Shown here in pieces: positions 10,614 through 20,607 of a stretch of DNA of 64,000 nucleotides. The notes under the pieces are model-generated. The model had not been told where the DNA came from and did not search any database. It saw only the letters and a list, made by a program, of their open reading frames with translations. The stretch is from Polynucleobacter parvulilacunae. GTDB lineage: Bacteria > Pseudomonadota > Gammaproteobacteria > Burkholderiales > Burkholderiaceae. How positions within the stretch are numbered: position 1 is the first letter of the stretch; each line of letters starts with the position of its first letter. Where the stretch lies: positions 1 to 64,000 of the forward strand of contig NZ_JACVPW010000003.1 in the NCBI RefSeq assembly GCF_018881715.1, given 5' to 3'. The position numbers were made by a program, and so were the translations under genes.

Positions 10614-12221
10614 GTGCACGACAAAATACTGATTCTCGACTTTGGTTCACAAGTAACTCAACTGATTGCTCGGCGTGTACGCGATGGGCGTGTGTATTCA
10701 GAGATCCATCCTTATGATTGCGATCCAGAATTCATTCGTAAGTTTATTCAAGAGCAGGGTGGCAAGGGTATTATTCTCTCCGGCGGCCCGAATTCGGTAA
10801 CTGAAGATGGCAGCCCCCGTGCACCCCAAATTGTTTTTGAGCTTGGCGTTCCCGTTTTAGGAATTTGCTACGGTATGCAAACCATGGCTACCCAATTGGG
10901 TGGTGCTGTTGCATCTGCCGAGTCCTTAGGTAAAGCGCGTGAGTTTGGCTACTCCGAAGTGCGCGCTCATGGGCACACCAATTTACTGAAAGGCATTCAA
11001 GACTTCTCAACAAGCGAAGGTCATGGCATTCTGAAAGTGTGGATGAGTCACGGCGACTCAGTGACGACATTGCCGCCATTATTTAAGTTGATGGCCTCTA
11101 CTGAATCTTGCCCTATCGCTGGTATGGCGGACGAAGAGCGTCGTTTCTATGCTTTCCAGTTTCATCCAGAAGTTACTCATACCATTCAAGGTACTGCAAT
11201 CATTGAGCGCTTTGTGCATGAGATTTGCCAATGCAAGCCTGACTGGGTAATGGGTGATTACATCGCTGAAGCTGTTGAGAACATTCGCAAACAAGTTGGC
11301 GATGAAGAAGTTATTTTGGGTTTATCTGGCGGCGTTGATTCTAGTGTTGCCGCAGCCTTAATTCATCGTGCGATTGGCGATCAACTTACTTGTGTGTTTG
11401 TTGACCATGGCTTGCTTCGTCTCAATGAAGGCGACATGGTGATGGAGATGTTTGCGCGTAACTTAGGCGTGAAGGTCATCCGTGTGGATGCCAAAGAGAA
11501 ATTCATGGGCGAGTTGGCTGGCGTTGCAGATCCAGAAGCTAAGCGCAAAATTATCGGCAAAGAATTCGTAGAGATTTTCCAATCTGAGTCTGGAAAAATC
11601 AAAAATGCTAAATGGCTAGCGCAAGGAACTATCTATCCTGATGTGATTGAGTCTGCCGGCAAAGGTAAGAAGGGTGCGCATACGATTAAGAGTCACCACA
11701 ACGTTGGTGGCTTGCCTGAAGATATGCATCTCAAGTTACTTGAGCCCTTACGCGAACTCTTTAAAGATGAAGTGCGTGAGCTTGGTGTTGCATTGGGTTT
11801 GCCGCGCGAGATGGTGTATCGCCATCCATTTCCAGGTCCCGGACTTGGTGTTCGTATCCTAGGCGAAGTCAAGGCAGAATTTGCGGACTTATTGCAACGT
11901 GCTGATGCTATCTTCATTGAAGAACTGCGTAACACGATTGATGAGGCAAGTCAGAAGTCTTGGTATGACCTCACTAGCCAAGCATTCGCCGTTTTCCTGC
12001 CGGTGAAGTCTGTTGGCGTGATGGGTGATGGTAGAACTTACGAGTATGTCGTTGCGCTCAGAGCCGTTCAAACCCAGGACTTTATGACTGCACATTGGGC
12101 ACATTTACCGCATGAACTTCTGGGTAAGGTTTCCAATCGCATCATCAATGAAGTACGCGGCATCAATCGGGTTGTATACGATATTAGCGGAAAACCGCCA
12201 GCAACAATCGAGTGGGAATAA
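10614..12221 (+). CDS. guaA: GMP synthase (glutamine-hydrolysing)
   Basis: Aminates XMP to GMP using glutamine and ATP. 535 residues: an N-terminal class I amidotransferase (nucleophile Cys in GICYGMQ near residue 85; FHPEVTHT supplies the His/Glu), an ATP-pyrophosphatase domain with the LSGGVDSS loop near residue 238, and the C-terminal dimerisation domain ending KPPATIEWE. The start is a GTG at 10614 ([13 protein letters not shown]), matching where homologues begin; the ribosome site is weak, so coupling to guaB 24 bases upstream is likely. Confidence 0.97.
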   Translation: MHDKILILDFGSQVTQLIARRVRDGRVYSEIHPYDCDPEFIRKFIQEQGGKGIILSGGPNSVTEDGSPRAPQIVFELGVPVLGICYGMQTMATQLGGAVASAESLGKAREFGYSEVRAHGHTNLLKGIQDFSTSEGHGILKVWMSHGDSVTTLPPLFKLMASTESCPIAGMADEERRFYAFQFHPEVTHTIQGTAIIERFVHEICQCKPDWVMGDYIAEAVENIRKQVGDEEVILGLSGGVDSSVAAALIHRAIGDQLTCVFVDHGLLRLNEGDMVMEMFARNLGVKVIRVDAKEKFMGELAGVADPEAKRKIIGKEFVEIFQSESGKIKNAKWLAQGTIYPDVIESAGKGKKGAHTIKSHHNVGGLPEDMHLKLLEPLRELFKDEVRELGVALGLPREMVYRHPFPGPGLGVRILGEVKAEFADLLQRADAIFIEELRNTIDEASQKSWYDLTSQAFAVFLPVKSVGVMGDGRTYEYVVALRAVQTQDFMTAHWAHLPHELLGKVSNRIINEVRGINRVVYDISGKPPATIEWE

Positions 12222-12251
12222 AGGGTAGGCGATTTATGTCTATCAAAATCC

Positions 12252-13049
12252 ATGCTCGAACTACGAGAAGCGTCACTCGCAATCCTGGCAAGTGCTGATG
12301 CACAAGCCAAGGTAAATCAATTACTGCATCTGTTCGATGAGTATCAAGATCAAAAAATTAGTCTTGATGTATCTAGCAAGATTGAGGCGCAAGGCCTGAC
12401 CCTTCCTGGACGCCCAGTAAAGCCAGAGCTAGTACTTCCCAAGCTTGTGCCCAAAAGAAGAATGGATACGCCTGAGGGTAGAGCGGGTTTATTGCATTCA
12501 CTTGCGCATATTGAGTTCAATGCGATGAATCTTGCTTTGGATGCTATCTGGCGCTTTTCGGATATGCCCAAGGAATACTACGAAGATTGGCTCAAGGTAG
12601 CAAAAGAAGAGGCTTACCACTTCAGTTTGGTAAACGAGCATCTGCATTCACTTGGATTTTCTTACGGGGATTTTCCTGCGCACAATAGCTTGTGGGAAAT
12701 GGTCGAGCGAACCACGGATTCAGTGATTGCCAGAATGGCGCTAGTGCCCCGAACAATGGAAGCAAGAGGTTTAGATGCTGTTCCAGCGATTCGCGATCGC
12801 TTTAAACAAATTAAAGAGGCTAGGGCGGTTGAGATTTTGGAAATCATCCTTAATGATGAAATCGGCCATGTGCTCATTGGTAATCGTTGGTTTAATTTCT
12901 TGTGCTCTAAAGATGGTCTCTCTCCAATTGCTGCCTATCGAGAGTTAGCAGCCAAATATCGAGCACCCATTCTTAAGGGTCCTTTCAATATGGAGGCTCG
13001 TAAGCAGGCGGGCTTTACCGCTGAAGAGTTAAGTCTTCTTGAGGCATAG
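12252..13049 (+). CDS. DUF455 ferritin-like protein
   Basis: 265 residues, helical, with a probable diiron site: AHIEFNAMNLALD near residue 80, KEEAYHFSLVNEHL near residue 120 and LNDEIGHVLIGNRW near residue 200, the E...ExxH pattern of ferritin-like oxygenases/hydroxylases. DUF455 proteins are uncharacterised; relation to the tRNA hydroxylase MiaE is sometimes suggested. It is followed after 8 bases by a radical SAM gene, so the two are probably co-translated. The ATG at 12252 has no ribosome site next to it; an AGGGTAGG lies about 25 bases upstream, properly spaced for an out-of-frame ATG at 12236 (see findings). Confidence 0.85.
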   Translation: MLELREASLAILASADAQAKVNQLLHLFDEYQDQKISLDVSSKIEAQGLTLPGRPVKPELVLPKLVPKRRMDTPEGRAGLLHSLAHIEFNAMNLALDAIWRFSDMPKEYYEDWLKVAKEEAYHFSLVNEHLHSLGFSYGDFPAHNSLWEMVERTTDSVIARMALVPRTMEARGLDAVPAIRDRFKQIKEARAVEILEIILNDEIGHVLIGNRWFNFLCSKDGLSPIAAYRELAAKYRAPILKGPFNMEARKQAGFTAEELSLLEA

Positions 13050-13057
13050 TCATTAGC

Positions 13058-14959
13058 ATGAAAGTATTAAGCCTTATCCCGCCAATGACGCAGCTCAATA
13101 CGCCGTATCCTTCTACAGCTTATCTCACGGGATTTTTGAGATCGCGTGGCATTGATGCCGTGCAAGAAGATTTGGCCTTGGGTTTGGTTCTCAGTTTTTT
13201 TACTCTAGATGGCTTAAGTGAGATTTATGAACAAGCACTTAGCGTTGCTGAAGAAGAGCGCAGTGCTAGTGTCAACTTTTTCCTAGATTACTTTGAGTCT
13301 TATCAATCTACCATCTCACCAGTCATTTCATTTTTACAGGGGCGTGATAGCACTCTCAGTCATCGGATTAATACCCGTGATTTTTTACCAGAGGGCCCAC
13401 GCTTTGCCTCCCTCGATGCCTTTGACGATGATGAGAATGCTGGAGATTCATTAGCCTGGGCCTTTGGCGCCCTAGGTTCGCAAGATCGAGCGCGTCACTT
13501 AGCCACTCTTTATCTCAATGATTTGTCTGATGTATTGCGTGACGCCGTAGATGCGCGCTTTGAGTTTGTGCGTTATGCAGAATCATTAGCAAGTAGTCAG
13601 CCTACTTTCACACCTTTGGCTGATGCCTTGCAGGCAGATCCAACCCTGATGGATTTACATTTACAAACATTAACTAGTAACGCAATCAATCTTCATCAGC
13701 CTGGTTTAGTGCTTTTATCGGTGCCTTTCCCTGGTGCAATGTATGCGGCCTTGCGCATAGCCCAAGAGATTAAACAGACTCATTCAGAGATCAAGATTGC
13801 CCTGGGTGGAGGTTATGTCAATACAGAACTCCGAGAGTTATCTGATGCTCGTATTTTTGAGTATGTAGATTTCATTACCCTTGATTCTGGCGAAAGGCCT
13901 TTACTTGCCTTGCTGGAGCATCTCGCGGGCAAGCGATCAGCCGATCGATTGGTGCGTACCTTTATTCGCAATACTGGTGGTCAAGTCCAATATATGAATT
14001 GGCAAGAGCCTGATATTCCTTTTGAGGAGGTCGGTACGGCAACATGGGAAGGTTTGCCGCTTGATTCTTATCTCTCACTCCTGGATATGCTGAACCCTAT
14101 GCATCGTTTGTGGAGTGATGGTCGTTGGAATAAGTTGACCGTTGCACATGGCTGCTATTGGAAAAAATGTAGTTTCTGTGATGTGTCGCTGGACTATATA
14201 TCTCGCTATGAAACTTCTTCTGCAAGTTTGCTGGTAGACCGCATAGAGCAAATTATTGCTGAGACCGGGCAGACGGGTTTTCATTTTGTGGATGAAGCTG
14301 CACCACCGAAGGCTTTAAAAGCCTTGGCAGAAGAGTTGATTCGTCGAAATGTAATCATTTCTTGGTGGGGAAATATTCGCTTTGAAAAAACCTTCACCCC
14401 TGAATTGGCTGAACTCTTAGCAAAAAGCGGTTGTATTGCCATGTCTGGCGGCCTTGAAGTGGCTTCCGATCGCTTACTCAAACTTATGAAAAAGGGCGTA
14501 TCGGTTGAGCAGGTAGCACAGGTAACTAAGGGATTCTCAAATGCCGGCATTTTGGTTCATGCCTACCTGATGTATGGATTCCCAACGCAGACTGTGCAAG
14601 AAACGGTGGATGCCTTGGAGTACGTCAGGCAGCTTTTCGAGCATGGCTGCATCCAAAGTGGATTCTTTCATCGCTTCACCTGTACTGTTCATTCGCCAGT
14701 AGGCCTCAATCCACAAGAGTATGGAATTGAATTAATCCCGTTACCAGAAACTACTTTTGCAAAGAATGATATTTTATTTATTGATCCCACTGGAGTTGAT
14801 CATGATGTACTTGGTCAGGGGTTAAAAAAGGCTATCTATAACTATATGCATGGCCTAGGGTTTGACATCAAGATCCATTCTTGGTTTGATGGTCTGGGTT
14901 TATCAATCCCTAAGTCAACAATCCCTAAAAATTTCATAGAGAATGCTTTATATCGCTAG
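13058..14959 (+). CDS. B12-binding-type radical SAM protein with CX4CX2C cluster motif
   Basis: 633 residues. The N-terminus (MKVLSLIPPMTQLNTPYPST) and a region near residues 220-300 (ALGGGYVNTELRELS) resemble a Rossmann-like cobalamin-binding domain, though no DxHxxG is seen. The radical SAM core begins with HGCYWKKCSFCD: Cys366, Cys371 and Cys374, spacing CX4CX2C rather than the classical CX3CX2C. Later core motifs (FVDEAAPPKALKAL, ISWWGNIRFE, MSGGLEVASDR) fit a (beta/alpha) barrel. The partner DUF455 ferritin-like gene is 8 bases upstream. Substrate unknown; no signal peptide. Confidence 0.85.
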   Translation: MKVLSLIPPMTQLNTPYPSTAYLTGFLRSRGIDAVQEDLALGLVLSFFTLDGLSEIYEQALSVAEEERSASVNFFLDYFESYQSTISPVISFLQGRDSTLSHRINTRDFLPEGPRFASLDAFDDDENAGDSLAWAFGALGSQDRARHLATLYLNDLSDVLRDAVDARFEFVRYAESLASSQPTFTPLADALQADPTLMDLHLQTLTSNAINLHQPGLVLLSVPFPGAMYAALRIAQEIKQTHSEIKIALGGGYVNTELRELSDARIFEYVDFITLDSGERPLLALLEHLAGKRSADRLVRTFIRNTGGQVQYMNWQEPDIPFEEVGTATWEGLPLDSYLSLLDMLNPMHRLWSDGRWNKLTVAHGCYWKKCSFCDVSLDYISRYETSSASLLVDRIEQIIAETGQTGFHFVDEAAPPKALKALAEELIRRNVIISWWGNIRFEKTFTPELAELLAKSGCIAMSGGLEVASDRLLKLMKKGVSVEQVAQVTKGFSNAGILVHAYLMYGFPTQTVQETVDALEYVRQLFEHGCIQSGFFHRFTCTVHSPVGLNPQEYGIELIPLPETTFAKNDILFIDPTGVDHDVLGQGLKKAIYNYMHGLGFDIKIHSWFDGLGLSIPKSTIPKNFIENALYR

Positions 14960-15012
14960 CTCGCTGGTATAAATCAGACTTACAATGATTTTTACAAAGC
15001 ACTAAAAAATCA

Positions 15013-15039
15013 CAACAATCGCAACGATCGTAACAATCG
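15013..15039 (+). repeat. Three tandem 9-base repeats before a ribosome site
   Basis: CAACAATCG, CAACGATCG and TAACAATCG follow one another directly upstream of CAGGAGAAAG, the ribosome site of the next gene. One and two mismatches separate the units. It could be mere slippage history. Confidence 0.6.
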
Positions 15040-15051
15040 CAGGAGAAAGAT

Positions 15052-15753
15052 ATGAATTTATCGCGCCGTACTTTCATTACATCAGCCGCTTTGGTTCCGG
15101 TTGCTTGCGGAGTTCCCCTCTCTTATGAACGCGGTACACCAGTTGCTCAGCCTAATCCTCTGCCGACTGTTCGGGCTCCGCAAGTTGGGCAGGAGTGGAC
15201 CTATGTGAAGCGCGATGTATTTAATGGCAAGATCCAGGGGATAATTACAGAGCGAGTTGCTAGCGTTGCCTCCACTATTGTGATTGAGCGTACAGATCAA
15301 GACGGCGGTCAATTGCCGAGCGAGATACAGGGCCCTTGGGGTATTGTGCAGCTTGATACTTCATGGCCGCGCTTAATAAGTTTTAAGCCGCCTATCCCCT
15401 TGTGGCCCCAGGAATTAAGCTCAACCTGGAGCAAGCAGTTAAATACTAAATATAGCTTGGGTGAATATTCCGGCAATTCTTTGAGCTGGCAGGAATATAT
15501 GGGGGCGCATGGTTGGGAGCAAATAACTGTCCCCGCTGGAACTTTCTTAACATTGCGCTATCAAAATCTCATTAACTATGAGAGTGAAGATGACAATAAG
15601 GTGAACTGCATTCGCAAAGAGACTATTTGGTTTGCGCCAAGCATAGGTCGCTGGGTTGCTCGAGAGTCTTCTGGCTCTTACAGAATTCAGGGTCAAATTG
15701 GCGCAGAAATTCTAGAGGCTAGCTATCAATGGCAACTTACCGCATATAAATGA
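15052..15753 (+). CDS. Exported protein of unknown function, Tat-type signal (paralogue 1)
   Basis: 233 residues. The N-terminus MNLSRRTFITSAALVPVAC has a twin-arginine motif (SRRTFI) and a possible lipobox ending at Cys19, so it is probably exported folded by Tat and perhaps lipidated. The mature part shares most of its conserved positions with the next gene: VRxPxVGQEW near residue 42, GGQLPSEIQGPWG, PLWPQEL, VPAGTFLTLRY and IGRWVARES. No known family recognised. A good AGGAG ribosome site precedes it. Its last four bases overlap the start of its paralogue. Confidence 0.8.
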   Translation: MNLSRRTFITSAALVPVACGVPLSYERGTPVAQPNPLPTVRAPQVGQEWTYVKRDVFNGKIQGIITERVASVASTIVIERTDQDGGQLPSEIQGPWGIVQLDTSWPRLISFKPPIPLWPQELSSTWSKQLNTKYSLGEYSGNSLSWQEYMGAHGWEQITVPAGTFLTLRYQNLINYESEDDNKVNCIRKETIWFAPSIGRWVARESSGSYRIQGQIGAEILEASYQWQLTAYK

Positions 15754-16457
15754 GAGCTCTGCAAAAAACCTTTCTTTTGTTGCTGCCATTATTTTTGGCG
15801 GCATGTATTTCGTCTCAACCTTACCCCAAGGGGATTGTTGAGCCTCAGCCACAGTCCACGCCTGTTGTGCGCCCACCAAAAGTTGGGCAAGAATGGGTCT
15901 ATCAAGTTCGGAATGTGTTCAATCAAGAAGTGGTCGATGTTATTACTGAGAGAGTGGTTTCGGTTGGCGATCAAATTCGAATTTCTAGATCTGGGGTCAA
16001 GGCTGGACAGTTGCCTGATGAAATTCAGTCTCCATGGGGGTATGTCATTCAGGACCCGCATTGGTCACCACCACAAAAGTTTGCCCCCGCGGTTCCGTTG
16101 TGGCCGGAGAAGTTAAATGCCAGTTGGAGCGGTTTTTATACCTCTAGATATCAAGTCTTAGGTTATCCAGATGGCACCTATTATTGGGGTATCAATATGA
16201 ATGCCTCTCAGTGGGAGCGAATATCCGTTCCTGCAGGGCAGTTTTTAACGCTCAGATATCACAACGAAATTCCCTACTTTCAGAGCCAAGATGTCTTCAG
16301 GCTATCCAATTACCGGGATGAGGAGCTTTGGTTTTCTCCTGAAATCGGACGCTGGGTTGTGCGCAGGTCATTTGGCCGGTATTTGCTTGGTGGCATGAAG
16401 TGGAACGGTGCACTTTGGGAGGATTACCTGGAGTGGGAGCTAATCTCCTGGAAATAG
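15750..16457 (+). CDS. Lipoprotein of unknown function, Sec-type signal (paralogue 2)
   Basis: 235 residues. MRALQKTFLLLLPLFLAAC is a textbook lipoprotein signal with the lipobox LAAC at residues 16-19; no twin arginine. The mature part mirrors the preceding gene (RPPKVGQEWVY, QLPDEIQSPWGY, VPLWPEKL, VPAGQFLTLRYHNE, EIGRWVVRRSFG), so the two arose by tandem duplication. The ATGA overlap with the upstream stop implies coupled translation. Unknown function; the duplicated pair carrying different export signals is unusual. queE follows after 28 bases. Confidence 0.8.
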   Translation: MRALQKTFLLLLPLFLAACISSQPYPKGIVEPQPQSTPVVRPPKVGQEWVYQVRNVFNQEVVDVITERVVSVGDQIRISRSGVKAGQLPDEIQSPWGYVIQDPHWSPPQKFAPAVPLWPEKLNASWSGFYTSRYQVLGYPDGTYYWGINMNASQWERISVPAGQFLTLRYHNEIPYFQSQDVFRLSNYRDEELWFSPEIGRWVVRRSFGRYLLGGMKWNGALWEDYLEWELISWK

Positions 16458-16485
16458 GCAATGCGCTTAAAATAGGCGCATTGCT

Positions 16486-17139
16486 ATGTATACCGTAAAA
16501 GAACTATTTCCCACCCTTCAAGGTGAAGGTGCCCACGCTGGTAGAGCGGCAGTTTTTTGTCGTTTTGCTGGATGCAATCTTTGGAGTGGACGTGAAGAGG
16601 ATCGCGCTACAGCCATTTGCCAGTTTTGCGATACCGATTTTGTGGGTAGCGATGGCATGGGTGGCGGAAAATTTGAAACTGCGAGTTCACTTGCTGATGC
16701 AATTGAGTCTGCGTGGCGCAGTACATCAGCCGGCCCACAACAACGTTATGTAGTCTTTACTGGCGGAGAGCCTCTCTTGCAATTGGATGAAGAATTGATT
16801 GCAGCACTTCATCAAAAAGGTTTTGAAGTAGCAATTGAAACGAATGGCACGATAAAAGTTCCCAAAGGGATTGATTGGGTTTGTGTGAGTCCTAAAGCGG
16901 GTTCTGAACTCATTGTTCTCCAGGCGGATGAGTTAAAGCTCGTGATTCCGCAAAATGACCATCAGCAGCTAGAAAAGTTGATGGCTCGTTTTGAAGGCAT
17001 GGATTATCGCAATCGCTTCTTGCAGCCTATGGATGGACCAAGCCTTAAAAACAATACTGAGCTGGCGGTAAGCTTGTGTCAAAAGCGTCCCCTATGGAGA
17101 TTGAGCATTCAATCCCATAAACTAATTGGGATTCGATAA
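16486..17139 (+). CDS. queE: 7-carboxy-7-deazaguanine synthase
   Basis: Radical SAM enzyme that converts 6-carboxy-tetrahydropterin to 7-carboxy-7-deazaguanine in queuosine synthesis. 217 residues. The cluster cysteines are Cys30, Cys45 and Cys48, spacing CX14CX2C, the variant known from Burkholderia QueE rather than CX3CX2C. LFPTLQGEGAHAGR at residues 8-20 and FTGGEPLLQLDEE are family landmarks. It is followed after 45 bases by queD, which supplies its substrate, and then tadA, so this is a tRNA-modification operon. Confidence 0.95.
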   Translation: MYTVKELFPTLQGEGAHAGRAAVFCRFAGCNLWSGREEDRATAICQFCDTDFVGSDGMGGGKFETASSLADAIESAWRSTSAGPQQRYVVFTGGEPLLQLDEELIAALHQKGFEVAIETNGTIKVPKGIDWVCVSPKAGSELIVLQADELKLVIPQNDHQQLEKLMARFEGMDYRNRFLQPMDGPSLKNNTELAVSLCQKRPLWRLSIQSHKLIGIR

Positions 17140-17184
17140 ATCTGATAAGCGTTAGATAAGCACAAACATATTATTAAGTAACTT

Positions 17185-17649
17185 ATGACAAATAAACAGC
17201 CTGCTATCTCCATCACCCGTCGTCTTGAATTTGATTCAGGGCATCGCATTCCCAATCATGATGGTCAGTGTCGTCATCTGCATGGACATCGTTACGCTAT
17301 TGAGGTCACTTTGACTGGTGAGGTTGCGGATCATCCTGGTAAAGCGGATGACGGCATGGTGCTCGATTTTGGTGATATCAAACGCTTAACCAATCAACAC
17401 GTAGTTGAGCTTTGGGATCACGCTTTTCTGGTGGCTAAAGAAGATGAAGGATTGGTTGCATTCCTGGGTAGCTTGCCTAACCATAAGACCGTGATCATGG
17501 AGCATGTGCCCACTGTAGAAAACTTGGCAAACGCTGCATTTGCAATATTGCAACCCGTGTTTAGCAAGGCTTTTGATGGCCAGCTAGAGTTGTCTGCCAT
17601 TCGCCTCTATGAGACGCCCAATTGCTGGGCTGATGTTCATCCTGTCTAA
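17185..17649 (+). CDS. queD: 6-carboxy-5,6,7,8-tetrahydropterin synthase
   Basis: 154 residues, PTPS/QueD fold. Makes 6-carboxytetrahydropterin from dihydroneopterin triphosphate, the step before QueE. Zinc-binding histidines are visible in FDSGHRIPNHDGQCRHLHGHRY (residues 12-33), which also contains the active-site cysteine region; MVLDFGDIKR and the C-terminal LYETPNCWADV are conserved. Its stop is immediately followed by the tadA ATG with no spacer, so the two are coupled. Confidence 0.95.
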   Translation: MTNKQPAISITRRLEFDSGHRIPNHDGQCRHLHGHRYAIEVTLTGEVADHPGKADDGMVLDFGDIKRLTNQHVVELWDHAFLVAKEDEGLVAFLGSLPNHKTVIMEHVPTVENLANAAFAILQPVFSKAFDGQLELSAIRLYETPNCWADVHPV

Positions 17650-19048
<1,399 letters not shown>

Positions 19049-19049
<1 letters not shown>

Positions 19050-19696
19050 TGTTTATCAGCAATCCTTTGAGATGTTCTTTTTGGAAGGGCGTTTTCATTG
19101 CACTTGCGCTCACATTTATGGGAGCAGTAATGGCAACTGAAGAGCCAAAATATTCTGTTGTCGAAAAGGAGCCGCCTTTCGAAATCCGATCCTATGCGCC
19201 AATGATTGTGGCAGAGGTCCAGGTCGATGGTGATTTGGATGCGGCATCAGGCCAGGGCTTTCGCTTGATTGCTGCCTACATATTTGGTCAGAATCAAGTA
19301 AATGAAAAAATAGCAATGACCGCCCCAGTTAATGTTGAGGAGAAGACCTCTCAGAGTGCAAAGATTGCAATGACTGCACCAGTGGGAATCGAGTCGAAGG
19401 CAGGCAAGTGGGCAGTGTCATTCGTGATGCCTGCTGAATACACAATGGAATCAATACCCAAGCCAATGAATTCGCAGGTGCAACTGCGGCAAATTCCAGC
19501 AGTTAAAAAAGCCGTCATCAGTTTTACGGGCTTCTATAACGAGCAAAAAGTGGCCGAGAAAACGCTAGAGCTTGAGCAGTGGATAAAGGCTCGCAACCTA
19601 CAGCCTTCGGGAGTTCCCAACTTTGCCCGCTACAACCCGCCATGGACGCTACCTTTCATGCGGCGTAATGAAGTCATGATTAATCTGCGTGATTAA
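19049..19696 (+). CDS. SOUL family heme-binding protein, exported
   Basis: I start it at the ATG overlapping the ldcA stop (TAATG at 19047-19051); a GTG two codons earlier is less likely. 215 residues. A signal-type hydrophobic stretch (GVFIALALTFMGAVMA) precedes the SOUL domain: YSVVEKEPPFEIRSYAPMIVAEV, then two copies of the phrase KIAMTAPV, and VPNFARYNPPWTLPFMRRNEVM. SOUL proteins bind heme or related tetrapyrroles weakly; the role in bacteria is uncertain. Probably periplasmic. It ends 16 bases from the convergent rlmJ. Confidence 0.88.
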
Positions 19697-19712
19697 TTAG
19701 CTAGCTACTTCA

Positions 19713-20600
19713 TTAATTCTTTGCTTCGAAGCTCTTTAGTAAAAATTGACCGCCACCATTAATTCCTAAGGCCTTAGTCAGGGTTGGTAAAGCTTCCGCC
19801 AATTGTTTTTCTAGAGTCCACGGTGGATTAATGATGAACATCCCGCTAGATTGCAGGCGGCGCTCACCCGGCGCATTCTCAACACGCAATTCTGTATGAA
19901 GCCAAGAGCGTTTATGGATAGCCGCAATCTTTTTTAGGCGATCTGGCAGGGCTGCTGACTCTCTTCTTGAGAGTACGGGATACCAAATGGCATAGCAGCC
20001 CGTGGCAAAGCGTTGCAGCGCTTCTTCCATGGCCATTTCCAGGTAACGATAGTCTTGTTTATCTTCGTATGAAGGGTCAATCAACACTAGACCACGTCGG
20101 CTTGGCGGAGGAAGCAAGCCTTTTAGTCTGGCAAAACTATCTTCGGCATAAATATCAATCTGCTTAGACTGCTTAAGCTCACTAATATTGTGACGAAGAA
20201 TATCTATCTCTTTTGGGTGAAGCTCGAATAACTTAAGGCGGTCTTGTGATCGCAGTAGTTGAGCCAAAATAAAAGGGGAGCCGGGATAGATGGTGAGCTG
20301 GCCTTCAATATTCTCGGCATCAATATATTTCAGATACTGCCGAATGCTTTCCGGAATAGGGATATTTGCATGCTCGCAAGTTTCCACATATTGCTTCAGG
20401 CGAAAAATGCCGCTATCCGCTTCTTTGCTTACGGTAGAGAAACCATCCTGTAGGCTGTAAATACCAGCACCAGCATGTGTGTCAATCATCGTGAGTGCGC
20501 CAGGCTTCTCTTGCAGATACTCCACCAAATGAATTAGGGTGAGGTGCTTGAGAATGTCTGCATGACTTCCCGCATGAAATGCATGTCGATAGCTAAACAT
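19713..20600 (-). CDS. rlmJ: 23S rRNA (adenine(2030)-N6)-methyltransferase
   Basis: 295 residues. Begins MFSYRHAFHAGSHADILKHL, the RlmJ signature, with DTHAGAGIY (SAM-binding) at about residues 41-49. The catalytic motif reads LIDPSYEDKQDY: DPSY in place of the DPPY usual in N6-adenine methyltransferases. A Ser at that position is tolerated in the D/N/S-PP-Y series only at the first place, so this is a mild oddity, though the rest of the fold looks intact. It is followed by a PAP2 phosphatase 7 bases upstream on the same strand. Confidence 0.92.
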   Translation of the reverse strand: MFSYRHAFHAGSHADILKHLTLIHLVEYLQEKPGALTMIDTHAGAGIYSLQDGFSTVSKEADSGIFRLKQYVETCEHANIPIPESIRQYLKYIDAENIEGQLTIYPGSPFILAQLLRSQDRLKLFELHPKEIDILRHNISELKQSKQIDIYAEDSFARLKGLLPPPSRRGLVLIDPSYEDKQDYRYLEMAMEEALQRFATGCYAIWYPVLSRRESAALPDRLKKIAAIHKRSWLHTELRVENAPGERRLQSSGMFIINPPWTLEKQLAEALPTLTKALGINGGGQFLLKSFEAKN

Positions 20601-20607
20601 CTTGAAT

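Noticed and set aside
12236-12298. Mini-ORF MSIKIHARTTRSVTRNPGKC upstream of DUF455
   Set aside because: Only 20 residues and no family, although its ribosome site is good; discussed as a possible slip, not annotated as a gene.
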